64,000 bases of DNA, taken from the NCBI RefSeq assembly GCF_013283875.1, contig NZ_CP054139.1:1054001-1118000 (forward strand). Reading direction: 5' to 3'. Source of the DNA: Mucilaginibacter mali (GTDB taxonomy: Bacteria; Bacteroidota; Bacteroidia; Sphingobacteriales; Sphingobacteriaceae). Made by a program: the position numbers and the translations under genes. Positions 53,380-62,410 of the stretch are shown one piece after another (the first letter of the stretch is position 1; each line of letters opens with the position of its first letter). The notes beneath the pieces are model-generated. The model was not told the origin of the DNA and did no database searches. It was given only the letters and a program-made list of their open reading frames with translations.

Positions 53380-54435
53380 TTACTCAGCCATGGATATACC
53401 GCCTTGTAAAAGATTATTAACCGTGGCCATAGCGCCTTTTGTATCGCCCTCGTAAACAACAAAGCCTTGCTGGTCTATTACTATAGTGGTAGGGAAAGCG
53501 CGTATGCCCAAAGACCGTACCATGGTATTGTCGTATCCCGCGGTGGCCATAGGGAAGGTATAACCACGTTGTTTAAGCATTTTAAAACTCTCTGATACGT
53601 TTTCACCGCTCGAAGGCTGGTTAACCGTATAAAATTGTAAGTTAGGATTGTTTTTATGCTGGTTATAATACTTTTGAAACTCAGGAAATGCTTCAAAGCA
53701 AGCCCCGCATCTTACAAACCAAAGATCCATAATAGTCAGCTTCCCTTTTTTTGCAGTAACAGCCGTGTTATTGATATCCGTTAGTCTTAAATCGACTGGG
53801 ATTTTTTTATAAACCTTACCGGTAAAAGTACCATAAGCCAATTTTGTTTCCCACATGCTGTATCCGTAAAAATAGACGAACAAAACCAGTAATATCGAAA
53901 TAGAAAGGTTTATTGTTTGCACTATTTTGTGGCGGTGATATAATAAAAGGCCGACTACTACCCCCAGGACGTGTGCCAAATAATCGGGTAGGGATATTAA
54001 TGTACCGGTAAAATCATATATCCTTACAGGGAGTTGTATAACGGATACGCCTATTAATATATAAAGTGCTATCAGCCATGGTTCCGTATTTTCCCTGTCT
54101 TTCCTGATGAGGAGAAACGTAGCTATAAGACATATCGCAAAGCCGCAAAGTGTGCTAGCCTGCATCCCACCAAAATACCCCCTAAACGGATAGGTGGAAA
54201 GTTCTAAGATGAAACCCCAAAAGGTAAGCGCCAGCCACCGGGGGGCAACAACTTCGGGAAAAAATTGCTTTGTTACGAAGAACATGATTGGCGGGATGCT
54301 CAGCGATGCGACCAAAACGCCAGTCTGCTGACCAAAATATTTAACTGCTACAAAAAACAGGGATAATTCAAGCAGAAAAACAACCGGTATCAATATTATT
54401 TTATAAGAGCTTAAGCTTATGGTAGTGTTCTTCAT
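53380..54435 (-). CDS. Membrane protein with C-terminal TlpA-like thioredoxin domain
   Basis: The 351-residue protein has six or seven membrane segments (residues 10-195) with no clear relation to a known transporter, then a periplasmic thioredoxin-type domain (about 200-345) with the active-site CGAC at 243-246 and the cis-proline in IRAFPTTIVID. The composition of the membrane part is unlike DsbD or MauE. The domain may reduce or oxidise cysteine-rich secreted proteins such as the product of the next gene upstream (54536). That is inference from neighbourhood. Confidence 0.82.
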   Translation of the reverse strand: MKNTTISLSSYKIILIPVVFLLELSLFFVAVKYFGQQTGVLVASLSIPPIMFFVTKQFFPEVVAPRWLALTFWGFILELSTYPFRGYFGGMQASTLCGFAICLIATFLLIRKDRENTEPWLIALYILIGVSVIQLPVRIYDFTGTLISLPDYLAHVLGVVVGLLLYHRHKIVQTINLSISILLVLFVYFYGYSMWETKLAYGTFTGKVYKKIPVDLRLTDINNTAVTAKKGKLTIMDLWFVRCGACFEAFPEFQKYYNQHKNNPNLQFYTVNQPSSGENVSESFKMLKQRGYTFPMATAGYDNTMVRSLGIRAFPTTIVIDQQGFVVYEGDTKGAMATVNNLLQGGISMAE

Positions 54436-54535
54436 GTAAATTATTCGGTGCTAATTATTGGTGACGCGCAAATTGTGTTTTTAAATTGCATCTAATGCTA
54501 CCCATTAAATGGGTAATATTTTGTTTTCGCTCCAG

Positions 54536-55201
54536 TTAGTCAGTCGGAATTTTTGGCAGTATGATACAGGTGTTGTCGCATGCCCAAAGTATACAAAAAC
54601 CACAACCCCAACTCGTCTGGTTTTTACATTCCTGCATATCGTCATCTCTGTGGCAGGCGGTTCCTTCACAACCATAGTCAGAGTTAGTATTACAATTACA
54701 ATTAGGTATGCCTTGAGCAGCTAAATTTATTTTTAAATCGCTTTTGGCGTCGGTTGCGCCAAATAATTTATAAGCTAATGATTCTATTTGATCATGCGTT
54801 AACAAGGCTTTCGCTTTCTTTAACCAGTTATCCCGAAAAGTAGCAGCCTGACCTTTGTTGTTCCCATTATTATTCCCGGTATTAAATAACTGCGGTGTAA
54901 GGAAACTTACAAGTTCAACTGCGAGTAATTTTTGTTGCGGTGTAAAATTTGCCGATGCGATCCTTGCATTTTCTACCCAGGCGCCATATTTTTCAATTGG
55001 CGACAACAAGCCAAAAGCTATTTTTTTCTGCTCCTGGTTAGATAAGTTTTTAACGCCGTCAATATTAGCCACGTTTTGGGCTGTTAAGGTATATTCGGCA
55101 GGTGTAGTAATAGTGGTATCAGTAGTAGTAGCAGCTTCTTTTTTACAGCTTGTAAAAAAGAAGATTACTACTGCAGTTAACGTTAGTAATACTTTTTTCA
55201 T
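54536..55201 (-). CDS. Fulvocin C-like Cys-rich lipoprotein
   Basis: The 221-residue product has a lipobox (FFTSCKK, Cys19), a helical middle (60-150) and a C-terminal cysteine-rich segment of about 45 residues with nine cysteines (168, 170, 178, 183, 192, 200, 203, 208, 212). The arrangement NCNCN...C...C...EC...WGCGFC...CDNTC resembles Bacteroidota proteins named after the bacteriocin fulvocin C. Nine cysteines give an odd number, so at least one is free or pairs with a partner. Disulfide formation by the thioredoxin-fold neighbour is plausible. Function is not established. Confidence 0.75.
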   Translation of the reverse strand: MKKVLLTLTAVVIFFFTSCKKEAATTTDTTITTPAEYTLTAQNVANIDGVKNLSNQEQKKIAFGLLSPIEKYGAWVENARIASANFTPQQKLLAVELVSFLTPQLFNTGNNNGNNKGQAATFRDNWLKKAKALLTHDQIESLAYKLFGATDAKSDLKINLAAQGIPNCNCNTNSDYGCEGTACHRDDDMQECKNQTSWGCGFCILWACDNTCIILPKIPTD

Positions 55202-55688
55202 GTGATTGGCCCCAGCTTAATATTTTCTTTATAATCGATTAATACGCAAAACTATGCAAAAGGTTTTGTATATAAAAAATATTTAATAAATAATATGCGA
55301 GAGTTTTTTAATATTGGTTAAAAAGCACAACTATTGGTTGTTTTTGCATGAGTTTGATTAACCGTTGGTAATTAAAATAGCCGTTTAGGCAAAAAAATGG
55401 CTGTAAATTTTTTTAACTTTTTTTGAATAGTAGGCAGCCGGCAGTGCGTATTCCTGATGGTATTTCGGAGTTATCAGTAGCTTTTGTAAGCGCCTGACCG
55501 TAAAAAATTGCGAAGATCTATTCGTTTCGGCCTTTAAGCTACCCGTTTTTTTTAAACTTTATGCATTGATTATGGTATTGCTTCTCATTTGTGCCCGATG
55601 TGAAGTATTATAAAGGCATGTAATTATGAAATATTATTTCATCCGGAGCAAAAGTCAGTTACGATAGTACACGGGGCTTCTTAAAAAC
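55202..55688. other. A+T-rich gap between rpoD and the Cys-rich lipoprotein gene
   Basis: About 490 bases with no convincing reading frame. Apart from A+T-rich runs, I see no repeat or RNA gene I can name. It likely contains the promoter of the minus-strand cluster below 55201. Confidence 0.5.
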
Positions 55689-55721
55689 AAAAATCCCCGG
55701 AGGTTTTTCCCGGGGATTTTT
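55689..55721 (-). terminator. Terminator of rpoD
   Basis: AAAAATCCCCGG and CCGGGGATTTTT form a stem with a short AGGTTTTTC loop, six bases beyond the rpoD stop. T runs are on both sides. Confidence 0.85.
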
Positions 55722-55726
55722 TATTG

Positions 55727-56587
55727 TTAACCTAAGTACGATTTCAGGATCTTGCTTCGGCTGGTATGCCTTAAGCGCTGCAGGGCTTTGTCTTTAATTT
55801 GCCTTACCCTTTCGCGGGTTAAATTAAATTTTTCGCCTATTTCTTCAAGCGATAGCGGGTGGTTGGTACCCAGGCCAAAAAACAGTACAATGATTTCGCG
55901 CTCGCGCTCGGTTAAAGTAGAAAGCGAACGTTTAATTTCTTCAGACAGCGATTCGTTGATCAGGATCGAGTCGGTATTCGGCTCTTTATTCTCCAATACA
56001 TCTAATAATGTATTTTCCTCGCCCTGTACAAACGGCGCGTCCATAGATACATGGCGGCCCGAGTTGCTCAGCGTGTCGGATATTTTATCAACGGTGGTTT
56101 CCAGTATGTCGGCCAGTTCTTCGGGCGAAGGCTCGCGCTCGTATTCCTGCTCCAGCTTGCTAAATGCCTTGCTGATCTTGCTTAATGAACCTACCTGGTT
56201 TAGTGGTAAACGCACAATACGCGATTGCTCGGCAATAGCCTGCAGTATCGACTGACGGATCCACCATACGGCATACGAAATGAATTTGAAGCCCTTGGTC
56301 TCGTCGAAGCGTTTGGCAGCTTTGATCAAACCTAAATTGCCTTCGTTAATCAAATCGCCAAGGGTAAGGCCCTGGTTTTGATATTGTTTGGCTACCGATA
56401 CAACAAAGCGTAAGTTGGTTTTTGTTAAGCGTTCCAGCGCGGCCTGGTCGCCTTCGCGGATCTTTTGTGCAAGAATTACTTCTTCTTCGGCAGTAATCAG
56501 GTCAACCTTACCAATTTCGTGAAGATACTTGTCTAACGACTGCGACTCGCGATTGGTAATGGATTGGGTTATTTTGAGTTGTCTCAT
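55727..56587 (-). CDS. rpoD: Primary RNA polymerase sigma factor (sigma-70 type)
   Basis: The 286-residue sigma factor lacks region 1.1, which is typical of Bacteroidota. Visible parts are region 1.2 ([16 protein letters not shown]), 2.4 ([13 protein letters not shown]) and 4.2 ([25 protein letters not shown]). It recognises TAnnTTTG promoters, as found in this window. It is a single-gene unit with terminator downstream and a -7 element at 56632 upstream. Confidence 0.97.
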   Translation of the reverse strand: MRQLKITQSITNRESQSLDKYLHEIGKVDLITAEEEVILAQKIREGDQAALERLTKTNLRFVVSVAKQYQNQGLTLGDLINEGNLGLIKAAKRFDETKGFKFISYAVWWIRQSILQAIAEQSRIVRLPLNQVGSLSKISKAFSKLEQEYEREPSPEELADILETTVDKISDTLSNSGRHVSMDAPFVQGEENTLLDVLENKEPNTDSILINESLSEEIKRSLSTLTEREREIIVLFFGLGTNHPLSLEEIGEKFNLTRERVRQIKDKALQRLRHTSRSKILKSYLG

Positions 56588-56631
56588 CTATTAAATATAC
56601 CTCGATTCTTTTGATTTAAGAATAGAACGTG

Positions 56632-56639
56632 CAAAGGTA
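56632..56639 (-). promoter_or_regulatory. Candidate -7 promoter element for rpoD
   Basis: Minus strand TACCTTTG fits TAnnTTTG and lies 44 bases before the rpoD ATG. No clear -33 partner was found. Confidence 0.45.
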
Positions 56640-57028
56640 AGCAATTGTTACGAAAAATAATAACTCGTTTTGATTAATGCAAGCTATTTTACAATCTGTT
56701 TATAAATGTAAATTATACATTTAATTGCAATGCTGTTAAAATCAGTCATTTATGCAAATGTTGCTTTTAACGCTTGTTTTGTTTTTTGGGCTATTATGCT
56801 TATAATATTGCCAATAAAGTATAGGGCTGTTAAAAAAACGGATGCCTGCCCAATTTACATATAAACTGCCTGTTTAACGGGGTAAACCTCCCAATTGTTT
56901 CCGCTTATGGGGTAATATTTCTACCGGGTTTAATAGTATAACATTGATATGACACGGGACGGCTTATTGTAAAGCATGCTTACAAATGTTTACTATGCTT
57001 ATATTAGTAGCAGATCTTTAAACGGCAA
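56640..57028. other. Divergent gap between rpoD and CPBP gene
   Basis: A+T-rich, about 390 bases. It should carry promoters for both directions. No small gene or repeat was identified. Confidence 0.5.
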
Positions 57029-57748
57029 ATGCTAAAAGAAATATTCGCTATCGGTAATTATCCTAACCTTAACAGTAATGCGCGCTGGGATGAAAAGCTG
57101 CTGTCTGTTTTCAAGATGTACGGGATCATTGTGCTGGCTATGATCGCTTTTGGCCCGCTATGGCTACTGGCTGATAAACTGGTGACGGACGTTTTTCACC
57201 ACAAAAGTTTCGCTTCGCATTACCGGGAGGTATTTCAGCAGATGTATCAAAAGCTTGGCCTTACTACGGCTATTATATTTATATGCATAATAGGGCCGTT
57301 GTTTGAAGAGGTGATCTTCCGTTTGCCCTTATCGTTTAAAAGGCGACAGGTATTCATTGCTATTGCCATAGCCATATTTTATTTAGCCGGCGCGTTTTTT
57401 AAACCCAGGGTACTGATGCTGAAAATTGTTATTGAAATAGTTCTTGCCATCCTGGTACTTGTTACAGGCTTTAAGTTTATCCCCGATACTCCCCTAAATA
57501 TATCACAAAAACACCGGCAGCAATTAGTGGTTTTGTCTGTTTGTGTGTTTGGCCTTATGCATATTAGTAACTACAGGCCTTTAGACTGGCCGCTGATATG
57601 GCTGTACCCTCTATTTGTTATCCCGCAATTGCTGATAGGATGGGGGATAACCTACGTTCGCTTTAAACATGGCTTTGTATGGGGCATAGCGCTGCATTGT
57701 TTGGTTAACAGTATATCAACCTTACTGAGTTTGCTGGTGAAGCATTAG
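57029..57748 (+). CDS. CPBP-family intramembrane metalloprotease, second copy
   Basis: The 239-residue membrane protein has the three CPBP motifs: FEEVIFRLPLSF (double glutamate and arginine), FGLMHISNY (histidine), and GIALHCLVNS. They are better conserved than in the protein at 30513. It begins MLKEIFAIGNYPNL, with a 30-residue soluble N-terminus. It stands alone. The substrate is unknown; relatives process prenylated or peptide substrates. Confidence 0.88.
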   Translation: MLKEIFAIGNYPNLNSNARWDEKLLSVFKMYGIIVLAMIAFGPLWLLADKLVTDVFHHKSFASHYREVFQQMYQKLGLTTAIIFICIIGPLFEEVIFRLPLSFKRRQVFIAIAIAIFYLAGAFFKPRVLMLKIVIEIVLAILVLVTGFKFIPDTPLNISQKHRQQLVVLSVCVFGLMHISNYRPLDWPLIWLYPLFVIPQLLIGWGITYVRFKHGFVWGIALHCLVNSISTLLSLLVKH

Positions 57749-57764
57749 TAGGTTTGATTATGCA

Positions 57765-58487
57765 TCACTTTGCATTAGCCTTGCGCATATCTTTGGCTTT
57801 ATTAAAAGTAGCCAGGCAACTATCCAATGGCTGGCCTTGTTTATATATACAATTGCAAAAAGCCTGGCATGCCGCCGGGTTTTTGCTGCCCGCGCATTGG
57901 TTGCGGCACTCCGCTTCGGAGTTGCCCGGCACTATCTCAAATAAATAAAAAGTGCCGGCGATAACAAAGGCTGCTATCGCGAAGCCCCCCCCGAAAAATA
58001 TCAGCCTCAGGCGCTTGCCCACAGGTTGTTTTGCGACCGAAGGATCGGTTGCCGACCGCCCGAAAGGCAGGATGTGCTTTATACGGTCATAATCCCAAAC
58101 TAATAGAAACAGGTTTGCCAATACCATCAATGTGATTATCCGGGTGCCATCAAAACGGGTAGCGTAGGTAAGTACACAAATATTAATAATAATCGGAAAA
58201 TACATCAGCGCGCCAAGCAACGCTGTGCGCGGGATAAGTAATAATATGGCAACGATGATTTGCCCGATACCGATGAAAGTATAGTAATACCCGGTGGTAT
58301 GCAGGGCATCGAAATAATGCCCCAGGGGATTATTTGACGGCAGACCGGCGGCGAACCGTTCGCCTATGATCTTAACGTACCCCGCCACAAGAAAGCCCAC
58401 AGCCAGCGATACGCGGCAGAAAACAGCGAAGCGCCTGATCCAGTTATCGCCCCTTGCCTCGTGTAATATTTCATCAAAACTGTTCAC
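57765..58487 (-). CDS. DoxX-like membrane protein with Cys-rich tail
   Basis: The 240-residue product starts at GTG, sharing a GTGA overlap with the upstream gene. Residues 24-135 hold four DoxX-type segments (LAVGFLVAGYVKIIGERF start), a fifth is near 163-186, and the tail has six cysteines (194, 198, 207, 211, 213, 224; ECRNQC, ACQAFCNC). DoxX proteins take part in redox reactions at the membrane. The Cys pattern is like that in small secreted proteins of the phylum. Translation is coupled to the gene at 58484. Confidence 0.75.
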   Translation of the reverse strand: MNSFDEILHEARGDNWIRRFAVFCRVSLAVGFLVAGYVKIIGERFAAGLPSNNPLGHYFDALHTTGYYYTFIGIGQIIVAILLLIPRTALLGALMYFPIIINICVLTYATRFDGTRIITLMVLANLFLLVWDYDRIKHILPFGRSATDPSVAKQPVGKRLRLIFFGGGFAIAAFVIAGTFYLFEIVPGNSEAECRNQCAGSKNPAACQAFCNCIYKQGQPLDSCLATFNKAKDMRKANAK

Positions 58488-58801
58488 GCTTTTTTACGGG
58501 GGATCAATAAACTTAGGATAAAATGAAGTACGAATGCCATCACCGTCCAATACACCGCGCAGGCCAATACCCGGATAGGCGGTGCGGGGTCCGGATCGTT
58601 AAATACCGGGGCCAGTGGGCCTACCAAAATAATTTTAACTGGATAGATAATGGCGGCTAAGTTGCGCTTCCAGGCTATTGGTGAGTTGGTACCTGCAAAC
58701 CAATCGCCGTTTACAGGTTGTAAAAGCAAATTAGTGATGCCCAGAAATACAAACGCCGAAACGAGAAAGGTAATGATGAATTTAGTTCTTGATATTTTCA
58801 T
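58484..58801 (-). CDS. Small membrane protein coupled to DoxX-like gene
   Basis: The 105-residue product has three hydrophobic segments (residues 8-27, 45-62 and 80-98) and no known family. It reads MKISRTKFIITFLVSAFVFLGITNLLL. Its stop overlaps the start of the DoxX-like gene (GTGA). It likely forms a membrane complex with it (inference). Confidence 0.65.
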   Translation of the reverse strand: MKISRTKFIITFLVSAFVFLGITNLLLQPVNGDWFAGTNSPIAWKRNLAAIIYPVKIILVGPLAPVFNDPDPAPPIRVLACAVYWTVMAFVLHFILSLLIPRKKA

Positions 58802-58912
58802 ATAAAAAGTACTTTGATATTCAAAGTTAAATAAACCAATAATATCTCAAAGTATTTTTTTGAAAATTTTAAAAGGAAAGACCGGCGATTTCAAATGCCG
58901 GTGTTTGTAGAC

Positions 58913-59752
58913 CTACAATTCCGATAATTTAAACGCCTCCTTAAGCCTGATCCCTTTCTCGGTTTGCTGCAGGGTGCAGCACTCGTTAACCGGGTCGTGT
59001 TCCAGGTATAGGATGTAGTCGTTATTTACAGCCTCGTTCCAGTATTTATGCCGTTCGGTCATGGTAGTAAGCGGGAACATATCGTAGCCCATTACATATG
59101 GCATGGGCAGGTGCCCAACGGATGGAAGCAAATCGGCCATGTACAAAATTTGTCTGCCCTTATAGTTGATCAGCGGCAGCATCATCGAATCGGTATGGCC
59201 CGATACAAAGCGTACGCTGAAATTATTGGTGAATGACACGCCATCCTGCACATCAATAAACTTTAGTTGTCCGCTTTCCTGTATCGGCATAATGTTTTCG
59301 GTAAGGAACGATGCCTTTTCACGCTCGTTGGGGTATACGGCCCAGTTCCAGTGTTTATCATTACTCCAGTAGGTAGCGTTTTTAAAAGCAGGGGCAAAGG
59401 TTTCGCCAACACGTTCAACCGCTCCGCCTACATGATCGAAATGAAGATGGGTTAAAAATACATCAGTAATATCATTGCGATGGAAGCCCAGCTTTTGCAG
59501 CGATGTATCCAGCGCGGCATCGCCATGTAAATAATAGTGGCTGAAGAACTTCTCGCTTTGCTTGTTGCCAATGCCGGTGTCTACCAGGATCAGGCGGTTA
59601 CCATCCTCAACCAGCAGACAACGCATAGCCCAGGTACACATGTTATTATCGTCGGCGGGGTTGGTTTTTTGCCAGATTGATTTGGGCACCACGCCAAACA
59701 TGGCGCCGCCGTCTAATTTAAATAAGCCGGTATCGATGGTATGTAAGTTCAT
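58913..59752 (-). CDS. MBL-fold metallo-hydrolase
   Basis: The 279-residue protein has the metallo-beta-lactamase metal motif HLHFDHVGG (HxHxDH), with a later FVSGHTDSMM and a DLLPSVGHL region. These are of the type seen in AHL lactonase-like and quorum-quenching hydrolases, but substrate prediction is not safe. No signal peptide, so cytoplasmic. A TCATGAAC-type repeat lies upstream (59755-59917). Confidence 0.88.
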   Translation of the reverse strand: MNLHTIDTGLFKLDGGAMFGVVPKSIWQKTNPADDNNMCTWAMRCLLVEDGNRLILVDTGIGNKQSEKFFSHYYLHGDAALDTSLQKLGFHRNDITDVFLTHLHFDHVGGAVERVGETFAPAFKNATYWSNDKHWNWAVYPNEREKASFLTENIMPIQESGQLKFIDVQDGVSFTNNFSVRFVSGHTDSMMLPLINYKGRQILYMADLLPSVGHLPMPYVMGYDMFPLTTMTERHKYWNEAVNNDYILYLEHDPVNECCTLQQTEKGIRLKEAFKLSEL

Positions 59753-59754
59753 TA

Positions 59755-59917
59755 GTAGTTCATTGTTGATGGTTCATAGCCAAATGCGGTATCGAAAGTA
59801 GAAAAATATAAATCGCTACCCAAATTCCTGTCGTTAATAAAAACCTGCGTAACTTTGACGCATAAACCAATTGATGGCAGTTCAGCCATGAACTATGAAC
59901 CATCAACCATGAACTAA
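59755..59917. repeat. Inverted repeat GTTCATnGTTGATGGTTCATAG...
   Basis: GTTCATTGTTGATGGTTCAT (left) and CTATGAACCATCAACCATGAAC (right) are inverse arms about 100 bases apart, between divergent genes. Confidence 0.7.
59850..59857 (+). promoter_or_regulatory. Candidate -7 promoter element for CoA-transferase A
   Basis: TAACTTTG matches TAnnTTTG, about 63 bases upstream of the gene, inside the repeat-flanked gap. Confidence 0.45.
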
Positions 59918-59920
59918 AAT

Positions 59921-60619
59921 ATGAACAAAGTAGTAAACAATGCCGATGAGGCCATACACGATATTAATAACGGCGCGGTGCTGATGGTAGGTGGCTTCGG
60001 CCTTTGCGGCCTGCCCGAAAATTGCATTGCCGCCCTGGTGAAGAAGAATGTGAACGGGCTCACCTGTATATCTAACAATGCCGGGGTTGATGACTTTGGC
60101 ATCGGCCTGATGCTGAAGCAGCGCCAGGTAAAGAAAATGATATCATCGTACGTAGGCGAAAATGCCGAGTTTGAACGCCAGTTGCTCAGCGGCGAACTGG
60201 AGGTGGAATTGATCCCGCAGGGTACTTTAGCCACCCGTTGCTTGGCTGCGGGTTACGGCATGCCGGCTATATTTACGCCGGCAGGTATCGGTACCGAAGT
60301 AGCTGAGGGTAAAGAAGTGCGCAACTTTAACGGGAAAGATTACCTGATGGAAATGGCATTTAATGCCGACTTTGCCATTGTAAAAGCCTGGAAAGGCGAT
60401 ACCACGGGCAACCTCGTGTACCGCTCTACCGCGCGCAACTTTAACCCGGTAATGGCTATGGCAGGCAAGGTAACCATTGCCGAGGTTGAAGAACTGGTGC
60501 CCGCCGGGGAACTCGACCCCGACCACATTCATACGCCGGGCATCTACGTGCATCGTATTTTTGAGGGTAAGGATTACGAGAAAAGGATAGAGCAGCGCAC
60601 TGTTAGAGCAGAAAGCTAA
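59921..60619 (+). CDS. scoA: 3-oxoacid CoA-transferase, subunit A
   Basis: The 232-residue alpha subunit transfers CoA between succinate and acetoacetate or similar acids. It has the typical [15 protein letters not shown] glycine-rich start, and conserved TCISNNAG and [15 protein letters not shown] segments. Subunit B (with the catalytic glutamate) is normally the next gene, but here ubiE follows. It therefore must be encoded elsewhere. The gene ends in a GCAGAAAGCT hairpin stretch. Confidence 0.92.
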   Translation: MNKVVNNADEAIHDINNGAVLMVGGFGLCGLPENCIAALVKKNVNGLTCISNNAGVDDFGIGLMLKQRQVKKMISSYVGENAEFERQLLSGELEVELIPQGTLATRCLAAGYGMPAIFTPAGIGTEVAEGKEVRNFNGKDYLMEMAFNADFAIVKAWKGDTTGNLVYRSTARNFNPVMAMAGKVTIAEVEELVPAGELDPDHIHTPGIYVHRIFEGKDYEKRIEQRTVRAES

Positions 60620-60645
60620 AAGACCAAAGCAAAAAGCTTTCTGCT
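60607..60645 (+). terminator. AGCAGAAAGCT...AGCTTTCTGCT hairpin
   Basis: A 10-bp inverted pair just across the scoA stop, followed by pyrimidine-rich TTTCGCCTTTC. It could terminate scoA transcription, and its pyrimidine-repeat style resembles the sequence near 51500. Confidence 0.5.
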
Positions 60646-60675
60646 TTCGCCTTTCGGCTTTCAGCTCAATGTAAC

Positions 60676-60683
60676 TATCTTTG
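60676..60683 (+). promoter_or_regulatory. Candidate -7 promoter element for ubiE
   Basis: TATCTTTG ends 8 bases before the ubiE ATG, implying a leaderless or very short leader. Confidence 0.5.
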
Positions 60684-60691
60684 CAATTCAC

Positions 60692-61423
60692 ATGAGCAAA
60701 ACAGTAACGCCCTATCAGCATAACGATGCCACCAAAAAAGAGCAGGTGGCCGATATGTTTAATAATATCGCCAAAACATACGATTTCCTGAACCACTTCC
60801 TGTCGCTGGGGATTGATGTGATATGGCGAAAGATGGCCATCAACGAGTTGAAAAAGGATAAGCCCGCGCATATTTTGGATGTGGCCACTGGTACCGGCGA
60901 TTTTGCCTTTGAGGCCTTGCGTATCCTGAAGCCAGAGAAGATAACCGGTGTGGATATATCGCAGGGAATGCTGGATATCGCTAAACAAAAGATCAGCAAA
61001 CGCGGTTTGGACGATCAGTTCCAGGTAAAGCTGGGCGATTCGGAAAAATTGCCGTTTACCGATAATGAGTTCGATGCGGTTACTGTGGCCTATGGCGTAC
61101 GTAACTTCGAAAATTTAGAGACTGGTCTGGCCGATATGTTCCGTGTGCTGAAACCAGGCGGGAAGGCAGTCGTGCTGGAGTTCTCGAAGCCAAAGGTATT
61201 CCCGGTAAAGCAATTGTATAACTTCTATTTTAATTACATCACCCCGGGTATCGGTAAGCTGTTTTCTAAAGATGCCAGGGCTTATACCTATCTGCCCGAA
61301 TCGGTAGCGGCTTTCCCCGATGGCAAAAACTTTACGGCTTTGATGGATAAAGTGGGTTTTAAAAATACCAAAAGCCGCCCTTTGGCGTTTGGTATCTGTT
61401 CTATTTATACGGGCGTTAAATGA
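60692..61423 (+). CDS. ubiE: Demethylmenaquinone methyltransferase
   Basis: The 243-residue SAM-dependent enzyme makes menaquinone from its demethyl precursor. SAM motif DVATGTGDFAFE, and the family segments FNNIAKTYDFLNHFLSLGID and AYGVRNFENLETG are visible. Menaquinone is the only quinone in Bacteroidota, so the alternative ubiquinone role is unlikely. Its stop overlaps the start of porT (ATGA), a known Bacteroidota gene order. Confidence 0.95.
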   Translation: MSKTVTPYQHNDATKKEQVADMFNNIAKTYDFLNHFLSLGIDVIWRKMAINELKKDKPAHILDVATGTGDFAFEALRILKPEKITGVDISQGMLDIAKQKISKRGLDDQFQVKLGDSEKLPFTDNEFDAVTVAYGVRNFENLETGLADMFRVLKPGGKAVVLEFSKPKVFPVKQLYNFYFNYITPGIGKLFSKDARAYTYLPESVAAFPDGKNFTALMDKVGFKNTKSRPLAFGICSIYTGVK

Positions 61424-62202
61424 TCAAACTTCGATATGTACTTATTTGCCTGTGCTTGTTTGCCGGTAAAAACCTGTTGGCGCAAGACCAGGTGGTGCAT
61501 AACTGGGCCAGCGGCGCCGATCAGAACGATTGGAGCTGGGGCTTTACCTTTCAATACGTACGTACCGATTTTAAAATAGCCAAAAAGCCCGACTGGCGCT
61601 CGCCCTATTACGACCCGACAACCGGCCAAAAGCTAACCGACTCATTAAACAGCATCAGTTCAAAACCATCAAGTGGTTTTGCTATCGGCTTTATTACCCG
61701 CTATCGCTTAACCGATCATGTGGAGGCGCGCCTAACGCCGATGCTGCTTTTCGCCGACCGTTTGTTAAGGTACGAATATAATAGTCCATCGGCTAACCCG
61801 CTGCTGACAACAAGAGACCGTACTGTAGAACCCACTATTTTAGAACAGCAGGTACAATCTACCGTAGTAGAGTTTCCGCTGAGTATGAAACTGAAATCGG
61901 ACAGACTGGGTAATTTTCGTGCTTATTTGCTGGGGGGGCTAAAATATTCAATGCTGATCAGTTCTAAAAAAAACGCTGATAATATATCGCCCATTGATAA
62001 GGTGGTAAGAAACGTAGGAGGTTATGCATCGTACGAAGCCGGTATAGGCTGCGACATCTATTTCGAATTCTTCAAATTATCGCCCGAGATAAAAATATCC
62101 AACTCCTTTAAAAATATGCTGGTGGCCGATAATACCCCATACTCGCGGCCTATTGATAAGCTGTTTCTACATACGCTTATGATCAGCTTGTACTTCGAAT
62201 AA
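61420..62202 (+). CDS. porT: PorT-family type IX secretion protein
   Basis: The 260-residue outer membrane beta-barrel protein has a signal peptide (ending LLAQ) and the PorT/SprT pattern: WSWGFTFQYVRTDFKIAKKPDW, FAIGFITRYRLTDHVEARLTP and LLRYEYN, ending LHTLMISLYFE. It is needed for type IX secretion and links to SprF and the PKD protein in function. The 4-base overlap with ubiE is the typical order, suggesting joint expression. Confidence 0.9.
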   Translation: MIKLRYVLICLCLFAGKNLLAQDQVVHNWASGADQNDWSWGFTFQYVRTDFKIAKKPDWRSPYYDPTTGQKLTDSLNSISSKPSSGFAIGFITRYRLTDHVEARLTPMLLFADRLLRYEYNSPSANPLLTTRDRTVEPTILEQQVQSTVVEFPLSMKLKSDRLGNFRAYLLGGLKYSMLISSKKNADNISPIDKVVRNVGGYASYEAGIGCDIYFEFFKLSPEIKISNSFKNMLVADNTPYSRPIDKLFLHTLMISLYFE

Positions 62203-62220
62203 ACATTGCATTGGTGATAA

Positions 62221-62331
62221 TTTAACCACAAAGGTCGCAAAGGATTTTCACAAAGAGCACAAAGAAATATTTCACTAATAAAAGCCTTTGTGGTCTTCGT
62301 GTTTCTCATCTTAGTGTCCTTTGTGGTTAAA
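62221..62331. repeat. Inverted repeat TTTAACCACAAAGG...CCTTTGTGGTTAAA
   Basis: Best copy of the family: TTTAACCACAAAGG and CCTTTGTGGTTAAA at the ends, with CACAAAG-type inner repeats. It separates porT from the SDR gene. Confidence 0.8.
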
Positions 62332-62410
62332 TAATCCGCATGTTGTTCAATATTTTACCCAACTCAATATAAAAAAGCATAATTTCGTTGCACTATTGTT
62401 GAGTTTACCT

